Shown here: positions 9,973 to 20,090 of the stretch, in pieces
Layout: every line of letters begins with the position of its first letter
How positions within the stretch are numbered: the first letter of the stretch is position 1
Assembly: GCF_947500065.1 (NCBI RefSeq)
Contig: NZ_CANMQT010000003.1
Coordinates: 186,001-250,000, forward strand
Length of the DNA: 64,000 nt
DNA from: an uncultured Aquimarina sp.
GTDB lineage: Bacteria > Bacteroidota > Bacteroidia > Flavobacteriales > Flavobacteriaceae
Direction: 5' to 3'
Notes under the pieces: generated by a model
Told to the model about the DNA's origin: nothing
Database searches by the model: none
What the model saw: only the letters and a program-made list of their open reading frames with translations
Position numbers and translations under genes: made by a program

Positions 9973-10769
9973 AATATATAAAACAAATACTCACCAAAGT
10001 AAGGAATCAAAGTCCTATACTTTATGGAATTGTAATGCTCCATTTAACAATAGCAATTGGTTGCATCATAGGTTTGTTTATTGATGATAGGACCGTGTTG
10101 GGAGTCAATACATGGATTAAACCATTAAAATTTTCAATTTCCATTGCCATCTATATTTTTACTGTAGGATACCTTATTTCTTTATACCCTTATTCTAATA
10201 GAAAGAAAAATATTCTTAGCACTATTGTTTCGTGGACATTGCTTATAGAAATGCTTATTATAGGGTATCAGGCATCACAAGGCGTTCAATCTCATTATAA
10301 TGAATCAAATGTATTAAGTGCTTTACTTTTTTTAGGAATGGGCATTATGATAGCGATAAACGTTTTAATAATGATTTTGTTTATATTCGATACGATTAGA
10401 CTAAAATTAAACACTACAAAATCCATTCAATGGGCGATATTAATAGGATGGATAGTGATAGTTGTTGGTAGCTGGATAGGTGGACAAATGATAAATCAAT
10501 TATCTCATAGCGTTGGAGTAGTAGACGGAGGAACCGGATTACCATTAGTTAATTGGAGTACCGTTGGAGGAGATTTGAGAATAGCACATTTTTTTGGATT
10601 GCATGGTATACAAATAATACCGTTATTCGCATTATGGGTGTCCAAAAAATGGAAAATAACTAATAGAAAGCAAATTATTGCAGTAACTATCTTTGGGCTA
10701 TCGTATGCCTCATGGATTGGATTTGTATTCTATCAAGCTAAACAAGGAATTCCATTAATAAGCTTATAA
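9969..10769 (+). CDS. Multi-pass membrane protein, unknown function
   Basis: 266 residues with about seven hydrophobic helices. The conserved-looking segment GGDLRIAHFFGLHGIQIIPLFA, with paired His and Asp residues in or near the membrane, resembles metal or haem sites in membrane proteins, but I cannot name the family. It overlaps the ABA4-like gene upstream and ends 3 bp before the kinase of pair 2, so all four genes probably form one transcript. Confidence 0.7.
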   Translation: MKYIKQILTKVRNQSPILYGIVMLHLTIAIGCIIGLFIDDRTVLGVNTWIKPLKFSISIAIYIFTVGYLISLYPYSNRKKNILSTIVSWTLLIEMLIIGYQASQGVQSHYNESNVLSALLFLGMGIMIAINVLIMILFIFDTIRLKLNTTKSIQWAILIGWIVIVVGSWIGGQMINQLSHSVGVVDGGTGLPLVNWSTVGGDLRIAHFFGLHGIQIIPLFALWVSKKWKITNRKQIIAVTIFGLSYASWIGFVFYQAKQGIPLISL

Positions 10770-10772
10770 ATC

Positions 10773-11867
10773 ATGATGTTATTTAATAAAAAGAAACGCA
10801 TACAATACTTAGGATTTAATGATGTTTGGTTTTCTGTCATTGGTATTCTAATTTTAAGTGTTATTACAAATTTCCTTTTTAATGATACTACAGGAGAACA
10901 ACCTTTTGGAATACTATTTATAAGTTGGAGTGCTTCGCTATTCTTTACAATTTGTGATTGGTTTATTTTACGAGTTATTTTGATTTCATTACGAAAAAAA
11001 TATCCTGATTTCCGAGATGATATAAAACGTATTGTAATCATTCTTGTAGCTATAATTAGTACTGTAATAATCGTAGATTTCGTTGGTGGAAATTTATTAC
11101 CTATCATTTTTAATTTATTTGGTTTAAATGCTAGTCATACAGTACAATTAAAGGTACTTATACCAATTATATTAATAATCATTATGACAATGGCAATATA
11201 TGAGGCGATTTATTATTATGTACGACTTAAAAAATCAATTCGGGAAGAAGAACAAGCTAAACAAGTGATGATTGAAGCACAATTAGATACGCTAAGAAAT
11301 CAAGCACAACCACATTTTTTATTCAATAGCCTGAATACATTACGTGATATTATTGATCAAGATTCTAAAGAAGATGCAAAAGGATTTGTTGATAACCTAT
11401 CTGATGTGTATCGTTTTATATTAGAATCAGCAAATACTAATTTAATAACGTTAACTGAGGAGTTAAAATTTACGAGAGCCTATATTCATATCCAATCAGA
11501 AAGATTTGGTGATAACCTGAAATTGAATTGGAATATTCCAGATAATAAATTAATGGCTATGATAGTTCCTATGAGTTTACAGCTTTTAATAGAGAATGCT
11601 ATAAAGCACAATATAGTTTCTAAAGCAAAACCATTAATTATAAAAGTTGAAATAAATGATAACTGCCTAGTAGTTAGTAATAAAATTCAAGCTAAATCAA
11701 CTCAAATATCATCAACAAAAATTGGATTAAAGAATATTCAAAAACGATACGCATTGATTTCAAGTGAATCACCCGATATCATAAATGATGGAAATCAATT
11801 TATCGTTTCTCTTCCTTTATTAAAATTATCCGATCAAAAGAAATACTATGAAAATACTAATCATTGA
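10773..11867 (+). CDS. LytS-type sensor histidine kinase (pair 2)
   Basis: 364 residues. Four transmembrane helices (about 20-35, 46-70, 87-112, 127-148) precede the His_kinase domain with phosphoacceptor His181 (RNQAQPHFLFN), N-box QLLIENAIKHN and G-box TKIGLKNIQKR. Its end overlaps the regulator start by 20 bp, which implies translational coupling. Being in one run with the two membrane proteins upstream suggests they take part in its sensing or are controlled by it. Confidence 0.91.
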   Translation: MMLFNKKKRIQYLGFNDVWFSVIGILILSVITNFLFNDTTGEQPFGILFISWSASLFFTICDWFILRVILISLRKKYPDFRDDIKRIVIILVAIISTVIIVDFVGGNLLPIIFNLFGLNASHTVQLKVLIPIILIIIMTMAIYEAIYYYVRLKKSIREEEQAKQVMIEAQLDTLRNQAQPHFLFNSLNTLRDIIDQDSKEDAKGFVDNLSDVYRFILESANTNLITLTEELKFTRAYIHIQSERFGDNLKLNWNIPDNKLMAMIVPMSLQLLIENAIKHNIVSKAKPLIIKVEINDNCLVVSNKIQAKSTQISSTKIGLKNIQKRYALISSESPDIINDGNQFIVSLPLLKLSDQKKYYENTNH

Positions 11868-12603
11868 AGATGAACCTCGAGCGGCTAATCAATTACAAAA
11901 TTTAATACATAAAAGTGCAGTAGATTTTGAATTATTGGAGGTTATTGATTCGGTCGAAGATGCTGTACTATGGTTTAGAAATAATACAACACCTGATTTA
12001 GTATTTATGGATATTCAATTAGCAGATGGCTTAAGTTTTGAGATTTTTCAGAAAATAGAGGTAGTGGCTCCAATTATTTTCACAACAGCTTTTGATCAAT
12101 ATGCTATTCAAGCGTTCAAAGTAAATAGTATAGATTATCTATTAAAACCTATTCAGCAGAATGAATTGAATGCGGCATTAAACAAGTTCATGAAATCTAA
12201 TACACCATCTACGATAATTGAACCTGTAATTCTAAAAGAGCTTCTAAACAGTATGCAAACCCCTCAACAACGATCAGGTATACTTGTTAAAGATGGAAGT
12301 GGATTTGTTCAAATTAGAACTTCAGAACTCTTATACATATATTCTCAAGAGAGTATCACTTTTGGTGTAACACATAGTAAACGATATATTATTGATGAAA
12401 CTATGGATCAATTATTTGATTCATTAGATGATACTAAATTTTATAGAATTAATAGAGGGCAGATTATCTCTAAAATGTCAATCCAGAAAATAGATCCTTA
12501 TTTCAACCACCGCGTAAAATTATCTATTTCAAATCCTCGGGATCAAGAATTCATTGTTAGTAGACAAAAGACCAGTGATTTTAAAGAATGGATGAACAAA
12601 TAA
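11848..12603 (+). CDS. LytTR-family response regulator (pair 2)
   Basis: 251 residues: receiver domain with phosphoacceptor Asp55 (LVFMDIQLAD) and conserved Lys (YLLKP), a linker, and a LytTR domain at about 148-250 (IRTSELLYIYSQESITF, FYRINRGQIISKMSIQKI). It begins inside the 3' end of its kinase gene and is the last gene of the run. Confidence 0.92.
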   Translation: MKILIIEDEPRAANQLQNLIHKSAVDFELLEVIDSVEDAVLWFRNNTTPDLVFMDIQLADGLSFEIFQKIEVVAPIIFTTAFDQYAIQAFKVNSIDYLLKPIQQNELNAALNKFMKSNTPSTIIEPVILKELLNSMQTPQQRSGILVKDGSGFVQIRTSELLYIYSQESITFGVTHSKRYIIDETMDQLFDSLDDTKFYRINRGQIISKMSIQKIDPYFNHRVKLSISNPRDQEFIVSRQKTSDFKEWMNK

Positions 12604-12714
12604 TGTTCCTGTGATGTTTCAAGTACTAAATACAACACTTCAACAAAAAGTACTATTCTTCGCGCTATAATAAGACAATCTTTGTGATATAATAATAACC
12701 TTAAAAATTATATC

Positions 12715-14001
12715 ATGAAATTAAAACTTATAACAATAATGCTTGTGCTAACAACTGGAATACTTTGCGCACAATCAGATAAAAACACAAATTCTCACCA
12801 AGAAATAGCACAGAAAACTAATGAGATTTATGATGATCTAGTAAAGATTAGAAGGGATTTACACATGAATCCAGAAATATCTAAACAAGAAAAAAGAACT
12901 TCAGAAATCGTTGCTGAATATTTAAGAAATTTAGGATTAGAAGTAAAAACGAATGTTGGAGGATATGGAGTAGTGGGAATCCTAAAAGGTGGTAAAAAAG
13001 GCCGAAAAATAGCATGGAGAGCAGATATGGATGCTATAAAAACAGACGAAGCAGATGTTGTAGATTTTAAATCTAAGAATGAAGGAATACGACATATCTG
13101 TGGTCATGATGTACATACCACAATAGCTTTAGGGATAGCGAATGTTTTATCGCAACAAAAAGAAGATCTAGAAGGCACCGTTTATTTCATTTTTCAACCC
13201 GCTGAAGAAACCTTTACGGGTGCAAAAGATATGATTGAAGACGGTCTTTTTGATATTATTAAGCCAGATGAAGTTTATGGACTACATATTGGTCCAGAAG
13301 CATCAGGAGTTATTAATGTGAAGGCTAATGAGTTATTTGCGTACATAAAAACACTCAAGGTGAAATTCAAACCTAGCGCCAATGAAAAAGAGTTAGAAAA
13401 CTTTATGAATACTATATTGAAAGGTTATGGTCGTAATATTGAACAGAATGGTTCACCATGGGATATCATCAATAAGATTTCAGATCCAAAAATAGGGTTG
13501 GCAAACAAAGAAACAATTTTTAAGGATTACTTTATTTTTCAGGGAGCAAGACTTAATACAGATAATGGGGTTACTTTTTATAATGCTAGTTTTCTTGAAA
13601 CTGATGTAAAAAAAGTGAATAGCACACCTCTTGAAATAAAAAAACAAATCCTCAATTCTAAATTTAAAGATGCTTTTATCTCCATTGAATATTCAAAGGA
13701 TTATTCAGGAACTCCTATAAATGATCCTGAACTTACAACGATTAGTGCAAAGACACTTCGCAATACGTATAAGAAGGATATGGTGAAGCAATTGTATGGA
13801 CAAACTCCTTATTTTGGCGAAGATTTTATATTCTATCAGCAAAAAGTACCAGGAGTTTTCTTTTTCTTAGGAGGATCTAACATTGAAAAAGGCATTGTTT
13901 CTATGCCACATACACCAAATTTTGCTATAGATGAAACAACCATAAAATTTGGTGTGCAATCGTTTGCTTCTTTAATCTTAGAAAGAACTAACAGTAAATA
14001 A
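12715..14001 (+). CDS. Secreted M20 family metallo-amidohydrolase
   Basis: 428 residues with a signal peptide (to about residue 19, LCAQ). The M20D-type metal ligands are visible: CGHDVHT, the catalytic PAEE pair, GLHIGP and the C-terminal MPHTPNF. The family hydrolyses N-acyl amino acids or aminobenzoyl/indole-acetyl conjugates; the export signal suggests a periplasmic substrate. The middle (lid) part at about 210-320 is diverged. It is followed 70 bp later by another secreted hydrolase on the same strand. Confidence 0.87.
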   Translation: MKLKLITIMLVLTTGILCAQSDKNTNSHQEIAQKTNEIYDDLVKIRRDLHMNPEISKQEKRTSEIVAEYLRNLGLEVKTNVGGYGVVGILKGGKKGRKIAWRADMDAIKTDEADVVDFKSKNEGIRHICGHDVHTTIALGIANVLSQQKEDLEGTVYFIFQPAEETFTGAKDMIEDGLFDIIKPDEVYGLHIGPEASGVINVKANELFAYIKTLKVKFKPSANEKELENFMNTILKGYGRNIEQNGSPWDIINKISDPKIGLANKETIFKDYFIFQGARLNTDNGVTFYNASFLETDVKKVNSTPLEIKKQILNSKFKDAFISIEYSKDYSGTPINDPELTTISAKTLRNTYKKDMVKQLYGQTPYFGEDFIFYQQKVPGVFFFLGGSNIEKGIVSMPHTPNFAIDETTIKFGVQSFASLILERTNSK

Positions 14002-14071
14002 AACAATCACTTTTTATTCATCAATATATTATCAAAACTTCTGAAATAAATTCAGGTCAAAAAACCGCATC

Positions 14072-15721
14072 ATGAAAAAAATACTAATCATACTCAACCT
14101 ATTTCTATTTTCTCAACTATGGTCTCAAGAAACTTTAACCACAGCTCAATGGCAAGAAGATCTTCGTTTTATTCAAAAAACCATACATAAAGATTATTCG
14201 TTTCTTTTTGTAAAAACAACAAAAGAAATTTTTGATACCGAAGCGGAAACATTATACAAAGACATTCCCAATTTACAAGAACATGAAATTATTGTTGGGA
14301 TGTCTCGACTCATATCTTTATTCAAATACGGGCATACCTATGTTAGTTTTCATCAAAAGCCTTTTGAATTTTCACAATTACCTTTCAATTTATATCAGTA
14401 TAGTGATGGAATTTATATTCAGGGAGCGCACAAGAACTACCCAGAAGCAGTTGGGGCAAAGGTCATAGCGATAGAAGGGAAACCAATTTCAGAGGTTCTA
14501 AAAGCAATTGAACCGACTGTAGAAGTAGAGAATTCACAATATTTTAAAGCATACGGAATTAATAATATACGATATCCTGAAGTATTACATGCTCAAAAAA
14601 TCACAAAAACCCTTCAAAATAAGGTGGCACTTACGTTAGAGAAAGATGGAAAAGTATTTACACAATCTTTTACTGCATTGGCTAAAGGAGAACGTGTGCC
14701 TACACATCGAGGCTATGTTCATCAAAATGAAAATTGGTTAGATGCCAGAGATCAATCAACAACACCTTTATATTTACAGCAGCTAGATAAGGTGTACTTC
14801 TCTGAATACTTAGCCAAAGACAAGGCGATGTATGTTAGACATAGTAGAATTAGAGATGAAGCCGAAGAAAGTACCAAGGATTTTTACACCCGTGTTTTAA
14901 ATGAAATAGAAACGAACGATACCGAGAAACTAATTATTGATTTGCGTTTAAATGGAGGTGGAAATAACTATTTAAATAAAGATGTTATAAAAGCTCTTAT
15001 TAAAGCTGAAAAGGTAAATAAAATTGGAAAGCTATTTGTTATTATTGGAAAACGAACCTTTTCTGCTTGCCAAAACCTCGTTAATGAAATAGACAATTAT
15101 ACCAATGTTATTTTTGTGGGTGAGCCCACAGCAGAAAATATCAATTTTTGGGGTGATAACCGTCCTGTAACACTACCAAACAGTACTATTGATATCTCTT
15201 TGTCGTATTTATGGTGGCAAGATAAGCCGGCTTTAGAAAATGCAGATTGGATAGCCCCTAGTATTCCGGTTACTATGAGTTTTGATGAGTATGCAAACAA
15301 TCAGGATCCTGTATTACAAGCAGCATTAACGTTTGATGTACCTGATTTTAAGCCTAAGCCAATGGATTATGTCGTAAGCTTGTATTTATCTGGGCAAACA
15401 CAAAAGTTGGCTGAAGAACTTCCTAAAATGATTCAAGACCCACTGTATGCTTTTTATGATTTTGAGACAGGGCTAATTGCACTAGGAAACATTTTATTAC
15501 AAAGTGGTCGTGTACCACAAATTCAGGCTTCCATTCAAGTATTTTCTATGATTTTAGAGTTATTTCCAAATTCAGCAAACGCTAATAAATATCTAGGAGA
15601 ATCGTATATCGCAGCAGGAGACACTCAAAAAGCAAAAGAAGTACTCAAAAAGGCTATTTCTTTAGATACCGATGGAGCAATAGGTAAAGTTGCTAAAGAA
15701 ATACTTAACGAGATTAATTGA
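14072..15721 (+). CDS. Secreted S41 family peptidase with TPR tail
   Basis: 549 residues with a signal peptide (LFLFSQLWSQ). The S41 (tail-specific protease-like) core spans about 200-420: LIIDLRLNGGGNNY precedes the nucleophile region KRTFSACQNL, then VGEPTAENINFWGD. No clear PDZ domain is seen. The C-terminal 130 residues form helical repeats, the last a recognisable TPR (NKYLGESYIAAGDTQKAKEV). The substrate is unknown. It ends at a long convergent terminator. Confidence 0.85.
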   Translation: MKKILIILNLFLFSQLWSQETLTTAQWQEDLRFIQKTIHKDYSFLFVKTTKEIFDTEAETLYKDIPNLQEHEIIVGMSRLISLFKYGHTYVSFHQKPFEFSQLPFNLYQYSDGIYIQGAHKNYPEAVGAKVIAIEGKPISEVLKAIEPTVEVENSQYFKAYGINNIRYPEVLHAQKITKTLQNKVALTLEKDGKVFTQSFTALAKGERVPTHRGYVHQNENWLDARDQSTTPLYLQQLDKVYFSEYLAKDKAMYVRHSRIRDEAEESTKDFYTRVLNEIETNDTEKLIIDLRLNGGGNNYLNKDVIKALIKAEKVNKIGKLFVIIGKRTFSACQNLVNEIDNYTNVIFVGEPTAENINFWGDNRPVTLPNSTIDISLSYLWWQDKPALENADWIAPSIPVTMSFDEYANNQDPVLQAALTFDVPDFKPKPMDYVVSLYLSGQTQKLAEELPKMIQDPLYAFYDFETGLIALGNILLQSGRVPQIQASIQVFSMILELFPNSANANKYLGESYIAAGDTQKAKEVLKKAISLDTDGAIGKVAKEILNEIN

Positions 15722-15748
15722 TGAAAAACAACATTAAGAAGACCTCTA

Positions 15749-15794
15749 AATATAACAAGTGTACAGAAATTATAATCTGTACACTTGTTATATT
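15749..15794. terminator. Bidirectional terminator, 19-bp perfect stem
   Basis: The arm at 15749-15767 (starts AATATAACAAGTG) pairs perfectly with 15776-15794 (ends CACTTGTTATATT) around an 8-nt AT loop. It lies between the convergent S41 gene and the ABC permease gene and is A/T-rich on both flanks, so it can serve both strands. Confidence 0.9.
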
Positions 15795-15809
15795 TTATAT
15801 ATGAATAAG

Positions 15810-16925
15810 TTACTCTATCGCAATAATATTCTTCTTAAACAATACAGTAGAAACCAAAGTCATTCCCAAACCAATGGCTAATAGAATTCCCATTTTAGGA
15901 AGCATGGCAATCAAAGGTAATTGTCTCCAAAAAATATCAAAGAAGCCTTCAATTCCCCAATAATTAACGCTAATAATCGCAATTTTTTGCATGAATGCTG
16001 GCATCATATTAATCGGAATCATACTACCTCCAATTGCAGACATCAGAATAATAATAATAGTACTCATTCCTTGTAATTGCTGACGTGTTTTTACGGTAGA
16101 CACTAAGAAAACGCCAAAACTAGAAACTGCAAACGAGATGCATAAAATCAATAATATCAATGAGAATACATCCATAAAAATTGGTAATCCGAATGCTAAC
16201 CAAGCAAAGACAAACATAGCGCTCAATTGTAAAATAGAAACCACCATGGCTGTTCCCATTTTTGCCAATAAAATGTACAATGGTTTTACAGGAGCAATTA
16301 ATAGACGTTTTAAAGTACCTGCTTCTTTTTCATCTAACAATCCACCGCCAATTGCAGCAATACTAAACAACAACATCATGATTGCAGTTCCTCCTACAGC
16401 TTGTACCAAACCGGGATGTGCTTTGGTAGAGCTCTCTTTGATTAATGAAGTGGTTTTTAGTTTTATATTGTTAATCACATCTACTTTTCCTAAGTGATAT
16501 TTGAACCCTTCTTTTAGAACTGAATGTATAATTCGCATCTGAAAATCTCTTGCTGCGTCGTATTTTAATTCTATAGGCAAATCTGTATCAGCAGCGACAG
16601 CATCAGAAAATCCTTTTTCAAAAATTAAAGCGGCTATATTCTTCCCTTTTCTGACAAGGTCTACGGCTTTCTCTTCTTCAGAAGTAATCAACTGAATGGT
16701 TTTTATTGAATTTAATTTTGCAATTAATTCTTGAGAAGCTGTTGTCGCATCTTTATCCACAACCAAAACCTTTAAAGGTTTTGGGGGGCTTTTCTTTTTT
16801 CCAACACCACCAAAAGCAAATGCAAATAGCGTAATCATAATAATAGGTAATAAAAAAGTAACGAGGATCCCTTTTTTATCTGAGAAATATAATCTTAGAT
16901 CTTTTCTTAAAATAGTAAATATCAT
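15810..16925 (-). CDS. ABC-2 type exporter permease
   Basis: 371 residues: one N-terminal transmembrane helix (about 22-42), a periplasmic domain of about 140 residues, then five helices at about 177-365, the usual ABC-2 membrane (YhgE/DrrB-like) layout. The conserved LLDEKEAGTLKRLLIAPV turn lies after the second helix. It follows its ATPase by 35 bp and shares an operon with it. The exported substrate cannot be read from sequence. Confidence 0.9.
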   Translation of the reverse strand: MIFTILRKDLRLYFSDKKGILVTFLLPIIMITLFAFAFGGVGKKKSPPKPLKVLVVDKDATTASQELIAKLNSIKTIQLITSEEEKAVDLVRKGKNIAALIFEKGFSDAVAADTDLPIELKYDAARDFQMRIIHSVLKEGFKYHLGKVDVINNIKLKTTSLIKESSTKAHPGLVQAVGGTAIMMLLFSIAAIGGGLLDEKEAGTLKRLLIAPVKPLYILLAKMGTAMVVSILQLSAMFVFAWLAFGLPIFMDVFSLILLILCISFAVSSFGVFLVSTVKTRQQLQGMSTIIIILMSAIGGSMIPINMMPAFMQKIAIISVNYWGIEGFFDIFWRQLPLIAMLPKMGILLAIGLGMTLVSTVLFKKNIIAIE

Positions 16926-16960
16926 ACTAGTTATTTTATAATTGATGGATATGAGGTTTA

Positions 16961-17881
16961 TTAATCTCTTAGTTGTTTTCCTGTCAGGTTTAAAAAGATC
17001 GCTTCTAGGTTTACTTTGTTAAGTTGTATGTCTTTGATACTTAATTGCAATTCATTACACGTTGTAATCACTTTAGAAAGCTCTTGCACCGTAGTTTCTA
17101 CCAATAACTTGTTTTCGTTCTGCGCCACTGTATAAGGAAGTAATTCTCTTAGTTGATCTACATTACTTTCAGAAAGGAAATTAAATTCGAACTGAATGCT
17201 TTCTTTGGTCTGCACCAATTCTTTCAATTGAGATTGAGTTCCTTGTGCGATGATTTTGCCTGAGTCTATAATTGCAATACGATCGCATAAACGTTCTACT
17301 TCTTCCATGTAATGTGTAGTATAGACGATGGTCATTCCTTGCTTATTTAAGGTTTCGATTACTTCGAAAATGTGATTTCTACTTTGCGGATCGATTCCTA
17401 CAGTTGGCTCGTCCATAAATAATATTTTCGGATGATGTAATAATGCCGCAGCAATATTGATTCTGCGTTTCATTCCTCCAGAATAGGTTTTAATCAAATC
17501 TTTTTTCCGATCTAACAAGCCAATCAATTCTAGGGTGGTATGGATTCTTTCTTTCAGTATTTTGGAAGGAATTCCATATAAATCTCCCCAAAACAACAAG
17601 TTCTGATATGCAGAAAGGTCTTCATATAAAGATATTTCTTGAGGTACAACACCAATCAAATGTTTGCATTCCTTTGAATTTTCTCTACTGTTTTTACCAT
17701 CAATATGAATAGTTCCTGCATCACTTTTTAAAATAGTACTCATCATATTTAGTGTGGTAGATTTTCCAGCTCCATTGGGACCTAAGAGTCCGAAGATTTC
17801 TCCTTTTTTAATGGTAAAACTAATATCGTTTACTGCTTGTATGTTTTGAAATGATTTGGAAAGGTTTTGTACTTGAATCAT
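16961..17881 (-). CDS. ABC exporter ATP-binding protein
   Basis: 306 residues with all ATPase motifs: Walker A GPNGAGKST, Q-loop VVPQE, signature YSGGMKRR, Walker B ILFMDEPTVG and switch His in YTTHYMEE. The C-terminal domain after residue 220 resembles the DUF4162-type regulatory tail of DrrA-like exporters. It partners the ABC-2 permease downstream. Its promoter lies in the 215 bp shared with the divergent AraC regulator gene. Confidence 0.94.
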   Translation of the reverse strand: MIQVQNLSKSFQNIQAVNDISFTIKKGEIFGLLGPNGAGKSTTLNMMSTILKSDAGTIHIDGKNSRENSKECKHLIGVVPQEISLYEDLSAYQNLLFWGDLYGIPSKILKERIHTTLELIGLLDRKKDLIKTYSGGMKRRINIAAALLHHPKILFMDEPTVGIDPQSRNHIFEVIETLNKQGMTIVYTTHYMEEVERLCDRIAIIDSGKIIAQGTQSQLKELVQTKESIQFEFNFLSESNVDQLRELLPYTVAQNENKLLVETTVQELSKVITTCNELQLSIKDIQLNKVNLEAIFLNLTGKQLRD

Positions 17882-18096
17882 AGATAGTTTGCTAATTGAT
17901 TATTCAAATGTCGTCTAAGCATTTCGATCTATAGAATTGATTTTACTGAATTGTATTTTTTAAAGGATGAATTGTGTGTAGAATGATTTACTATATCTTT
18001 ATTTTTAATAAATTTAGAAGAAATTAAAGTATTCAGAAAATCAAGTTGACCATAAAATACCAACCTCGATTTTGTTGAGAATTTAATAGTCTTTAT

Positions 18097-18951
18097 ATGA
18101 CTAGAGATGTTATAGATATAAATGATTTCACCATTTTGGTTGAAGAAGCCCAAGTAAATAAGCCAACAATAGACTCCTGTTTTTTTGATGAGCCTATTAT
18201 TGCTGTAGCGTTTTATGGATCCGGGAATGTCGATTTAACAGTTAAGTACATCGAAACAAAAAAAGAGTTTAATCACACTAAAGGATTAGCACTTTCATTT
18301 TATGCAGACGAAAAAGTAGAATTTATACATACAGTTTCTGCATTAAAACCATTACAATGTTTGGTAATAGCAACAACCGCAAAAACAATTGAAAAACTTC
18401 CAAATGAAGAAGGCGAGTTATTTAGTGAAATGCTCAACCAATTAGTAAATCCATCAGACCATTACGTTGAAGGACCAAGCTTTATAATGACACCAGAAAT
18501 GCAATCAATTGTAGATTCGCTCTTTAATATTCAATATACTGGAAAAACAAAAATGATGTTTTTTAGAAGCCAAATAACAACATTACTTTCACATTTTTTT
18601 GGTCAATTGGCATCTTTGAAAACTGAAAAAATAAATACTTCTGAACGTAAAAAATTGAATCATGCTAGGGATATCTTATTGGAAAATATTGATAATCCAC
18701 CTTCTTTAAATGAAATTTCTAATCAAATAGGGCTGAATACCTTTAAATTAAAAAAAGAATTTAAAGCCTTCTTTGGCGTTCCTGTATTTAAATATCTTCA
18801 AAATGAACGTCTGACGTTAGCTCATAAAATGATTAGTAATCAAGAGTCTACTGTTCAAGAAGCAGCTTGGCACGTTGGTTACGACAGCTTGAGTTCTTTT
18901 TCTAATGCTTTCGAAAAAAAATTTGGTTATCGCCCAAGTCAGATTAAGTAG
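18097..18951 (+). CDS. AraC-family transcriptional regulator
   Basis: 284 residues. The N-terminal 180 residues form an effector domain that I do not recognise precisely. The C-terminal double helix-turn-helix (about 190-284) reads SLNEISNQIGLNTFKLKKEF and ends in HVGYDSLSSFSNAFEKKFGYRPSQ. It lies just upstream of the DUF5367/DUF1772/NmrA/tautomerase run on the same strand and is divergent from the ABC exporter, so either could be its target. Confidence 0.9.
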   Translation: MTRDVIDINDFTILVEEAQVNKPTIDSCFFDEPIIAVAFYGSGNVDLTVKYIETKKEFNHTKGLALSFYADEKVEFIHTVSALKPLQCLVIATTAKTIEKLPNEEGELFSEMLNQLVNPSDHYVEGPSFIMTPEMQSIVDSLFNIQYTGKTKMMFFRSQITTLLSHFFGQLASLKTEKINTSERKKLNHARDILLENIDNPPSLNEISNQIGLNTFKLKKEFKAFFGVPVFKYLQNERLTLAHKMISNQESTVQEAAWHVGYDSLSSFSNAFEKKFGYRPSQIK

Positions 18952-19061
18952 TATCGTTTCTATTTTTAAATGAATATAACATTTTTAATAGAGAATTGTG
19001 TCCGCTCCTTTTCGAACAAATCTTTATCCTTTTACAACAAATCAAACATATACCTTCACAG

Positions 19062-19069
19062 TAGTTTTG
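19062..19069 (+). promoter_or_regulatory. Bacteroidetes -7 element, TAGTTTTG
   Basis: It matches TAnnTTTG and lies 25 bp upstream of the DUF5367 start. No clear -33 TTTG is visible at the usual distance, so the call rests on the -7 box and position alone. Confidence 0.45.
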
Positions 19070-19094
19070 TATCATAATTTAAAATTAATTAGAT

Positions 19095-19496
19095 ATGAAA
19101 CTTACATACGCAATTTTATTAGGCATCGCCATTTGGATTATCGGCATACTATTTTATTCAATTTCTTATTCAGTATTCATTTTAGAAAACCCAGATATAC
19201 AAGCAAACATCGTGTTATTTGTAGTAGTGATGCCATTAGTTTGGTTTGGCTGTCATTTCTATTATAAAAAAGATAATAAAACTCACGGATTAAAAGTTGG
19301 TCAGACACTATTGTTAACAGCGGTTGCCTTAGATGCATTAATTACAGTTCCATTTTTTGTGATTCCGAATGGAGGAAACCATTATAGCTTTTTTACCTCT
19401 TTAGGTTTCTGGATTATAGCTTTCGAGTTTTTAGTAGTAGCTGCACTTTATTGGTCTGCACGGGTATATTCTAAAAACGCAACAGTAAAACTATAA
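19095..19496 (+). CDS. DUF5367-like membrane protein
   Basis: 133 residues, four transmembrane helices (about 4-28, 38-56, 72-93, 103-125). The short, evenly spaced layout and the early IWIIGILFYSISY helix fit the DUF5367 family, of unknown function, common in Bacteroidetes next to AraC regulators. The next gene starts 3 bp after its stop. Confidence 0.6.
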   Translation: MKLTYAILLGIAIWIIGILFYSISYSVFILENPDIQANIVLFVVVMPLVWFGCHFYYKKDNKTHGLKVGQTLLLTAVALDALITVPFFVIPNGGNHYSFFTSLGFWIIAFEFLVVAALYWSARVYSKNATVKL

Positions 19497-19499
19497 ATT

Positions 19500-19994
19500 A
19501 TGGATTTTACTTTTCAGAACATCTCAATTATTGCGTGTACACTTTTAACAGGATTATCAGCAGGTTTATGTTTTACCTGGTCTAACACGATTACAATTGG
19601 AATCGGAAATTTAGAAAACTATGGGTATTTGAGTGCTTTTCAACAAATGAATAGAACCATATTGAACCTCACTTTTTTTAGTGTCTTTTTTGGTCCTTTC
19701 TTTCTTGGACTAATCAATTTGTATGTTTTTAAGAATGCTTCAAATTCATTAGTCTGGGCATTACTTTTAGCAACGATAATTTACTTTTTTGGAGTAGTGT
19801 TAGTAACCATTTTTGGAAATGTGCCACTGAATGAAATCCTGGATGAAACGGATTTAATTTCGACAAGTGCCGAAGACTTAAAAACGTTGAGAAATACTTT
19901 TGAAGTTAAGTGGAATCGCTTGCACTTGATTAGAACTATAAGTTCAACTAGTTCTTTTCTATTACTATTATTGGCACTATTGGCAAGAAAATGA
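19500..19994 (+). CDS. DUF1772 (anthrone oxygenase-like) membrane protein
   Basis: 164 residues, four helices. The LLTGLSAGLCFTWSNTITIG first helix, the FQQMNRTI motif and the FGNVPLNEILD loop are hallmarks of DUF1772, the family that includes fungal anthrone oxygenases. It probably acts on a small quinone-like or aromatic molecule, by inference from the family and its neighbours (an NAD(P)H-binding protein and a tautomerase). Confidence 0.78.
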   Translation: MDFTFQNISIIACTLLTGLSAGLCFTWSNTITIGIGNLENYGYLSAFQQMNRTILNLTFFSVFFGPFFLGLINLYVFKNASNSLVWALLLATIIYFFGVVLVTIFGNVPLNEILDETDLISTSAEDLKTLRNTFEVKWNRLHLIRTISSTSSFLLLLLALLARK

Positions 19995-20090
19995 AGACAA
20001 TATAAGCAAGGTGTAAAACACTAAAAAAAAGTTCAATGATGTTTTTAAAGCAAAATACTATTGAACAAAAATTAATAATAATAAATTAAG

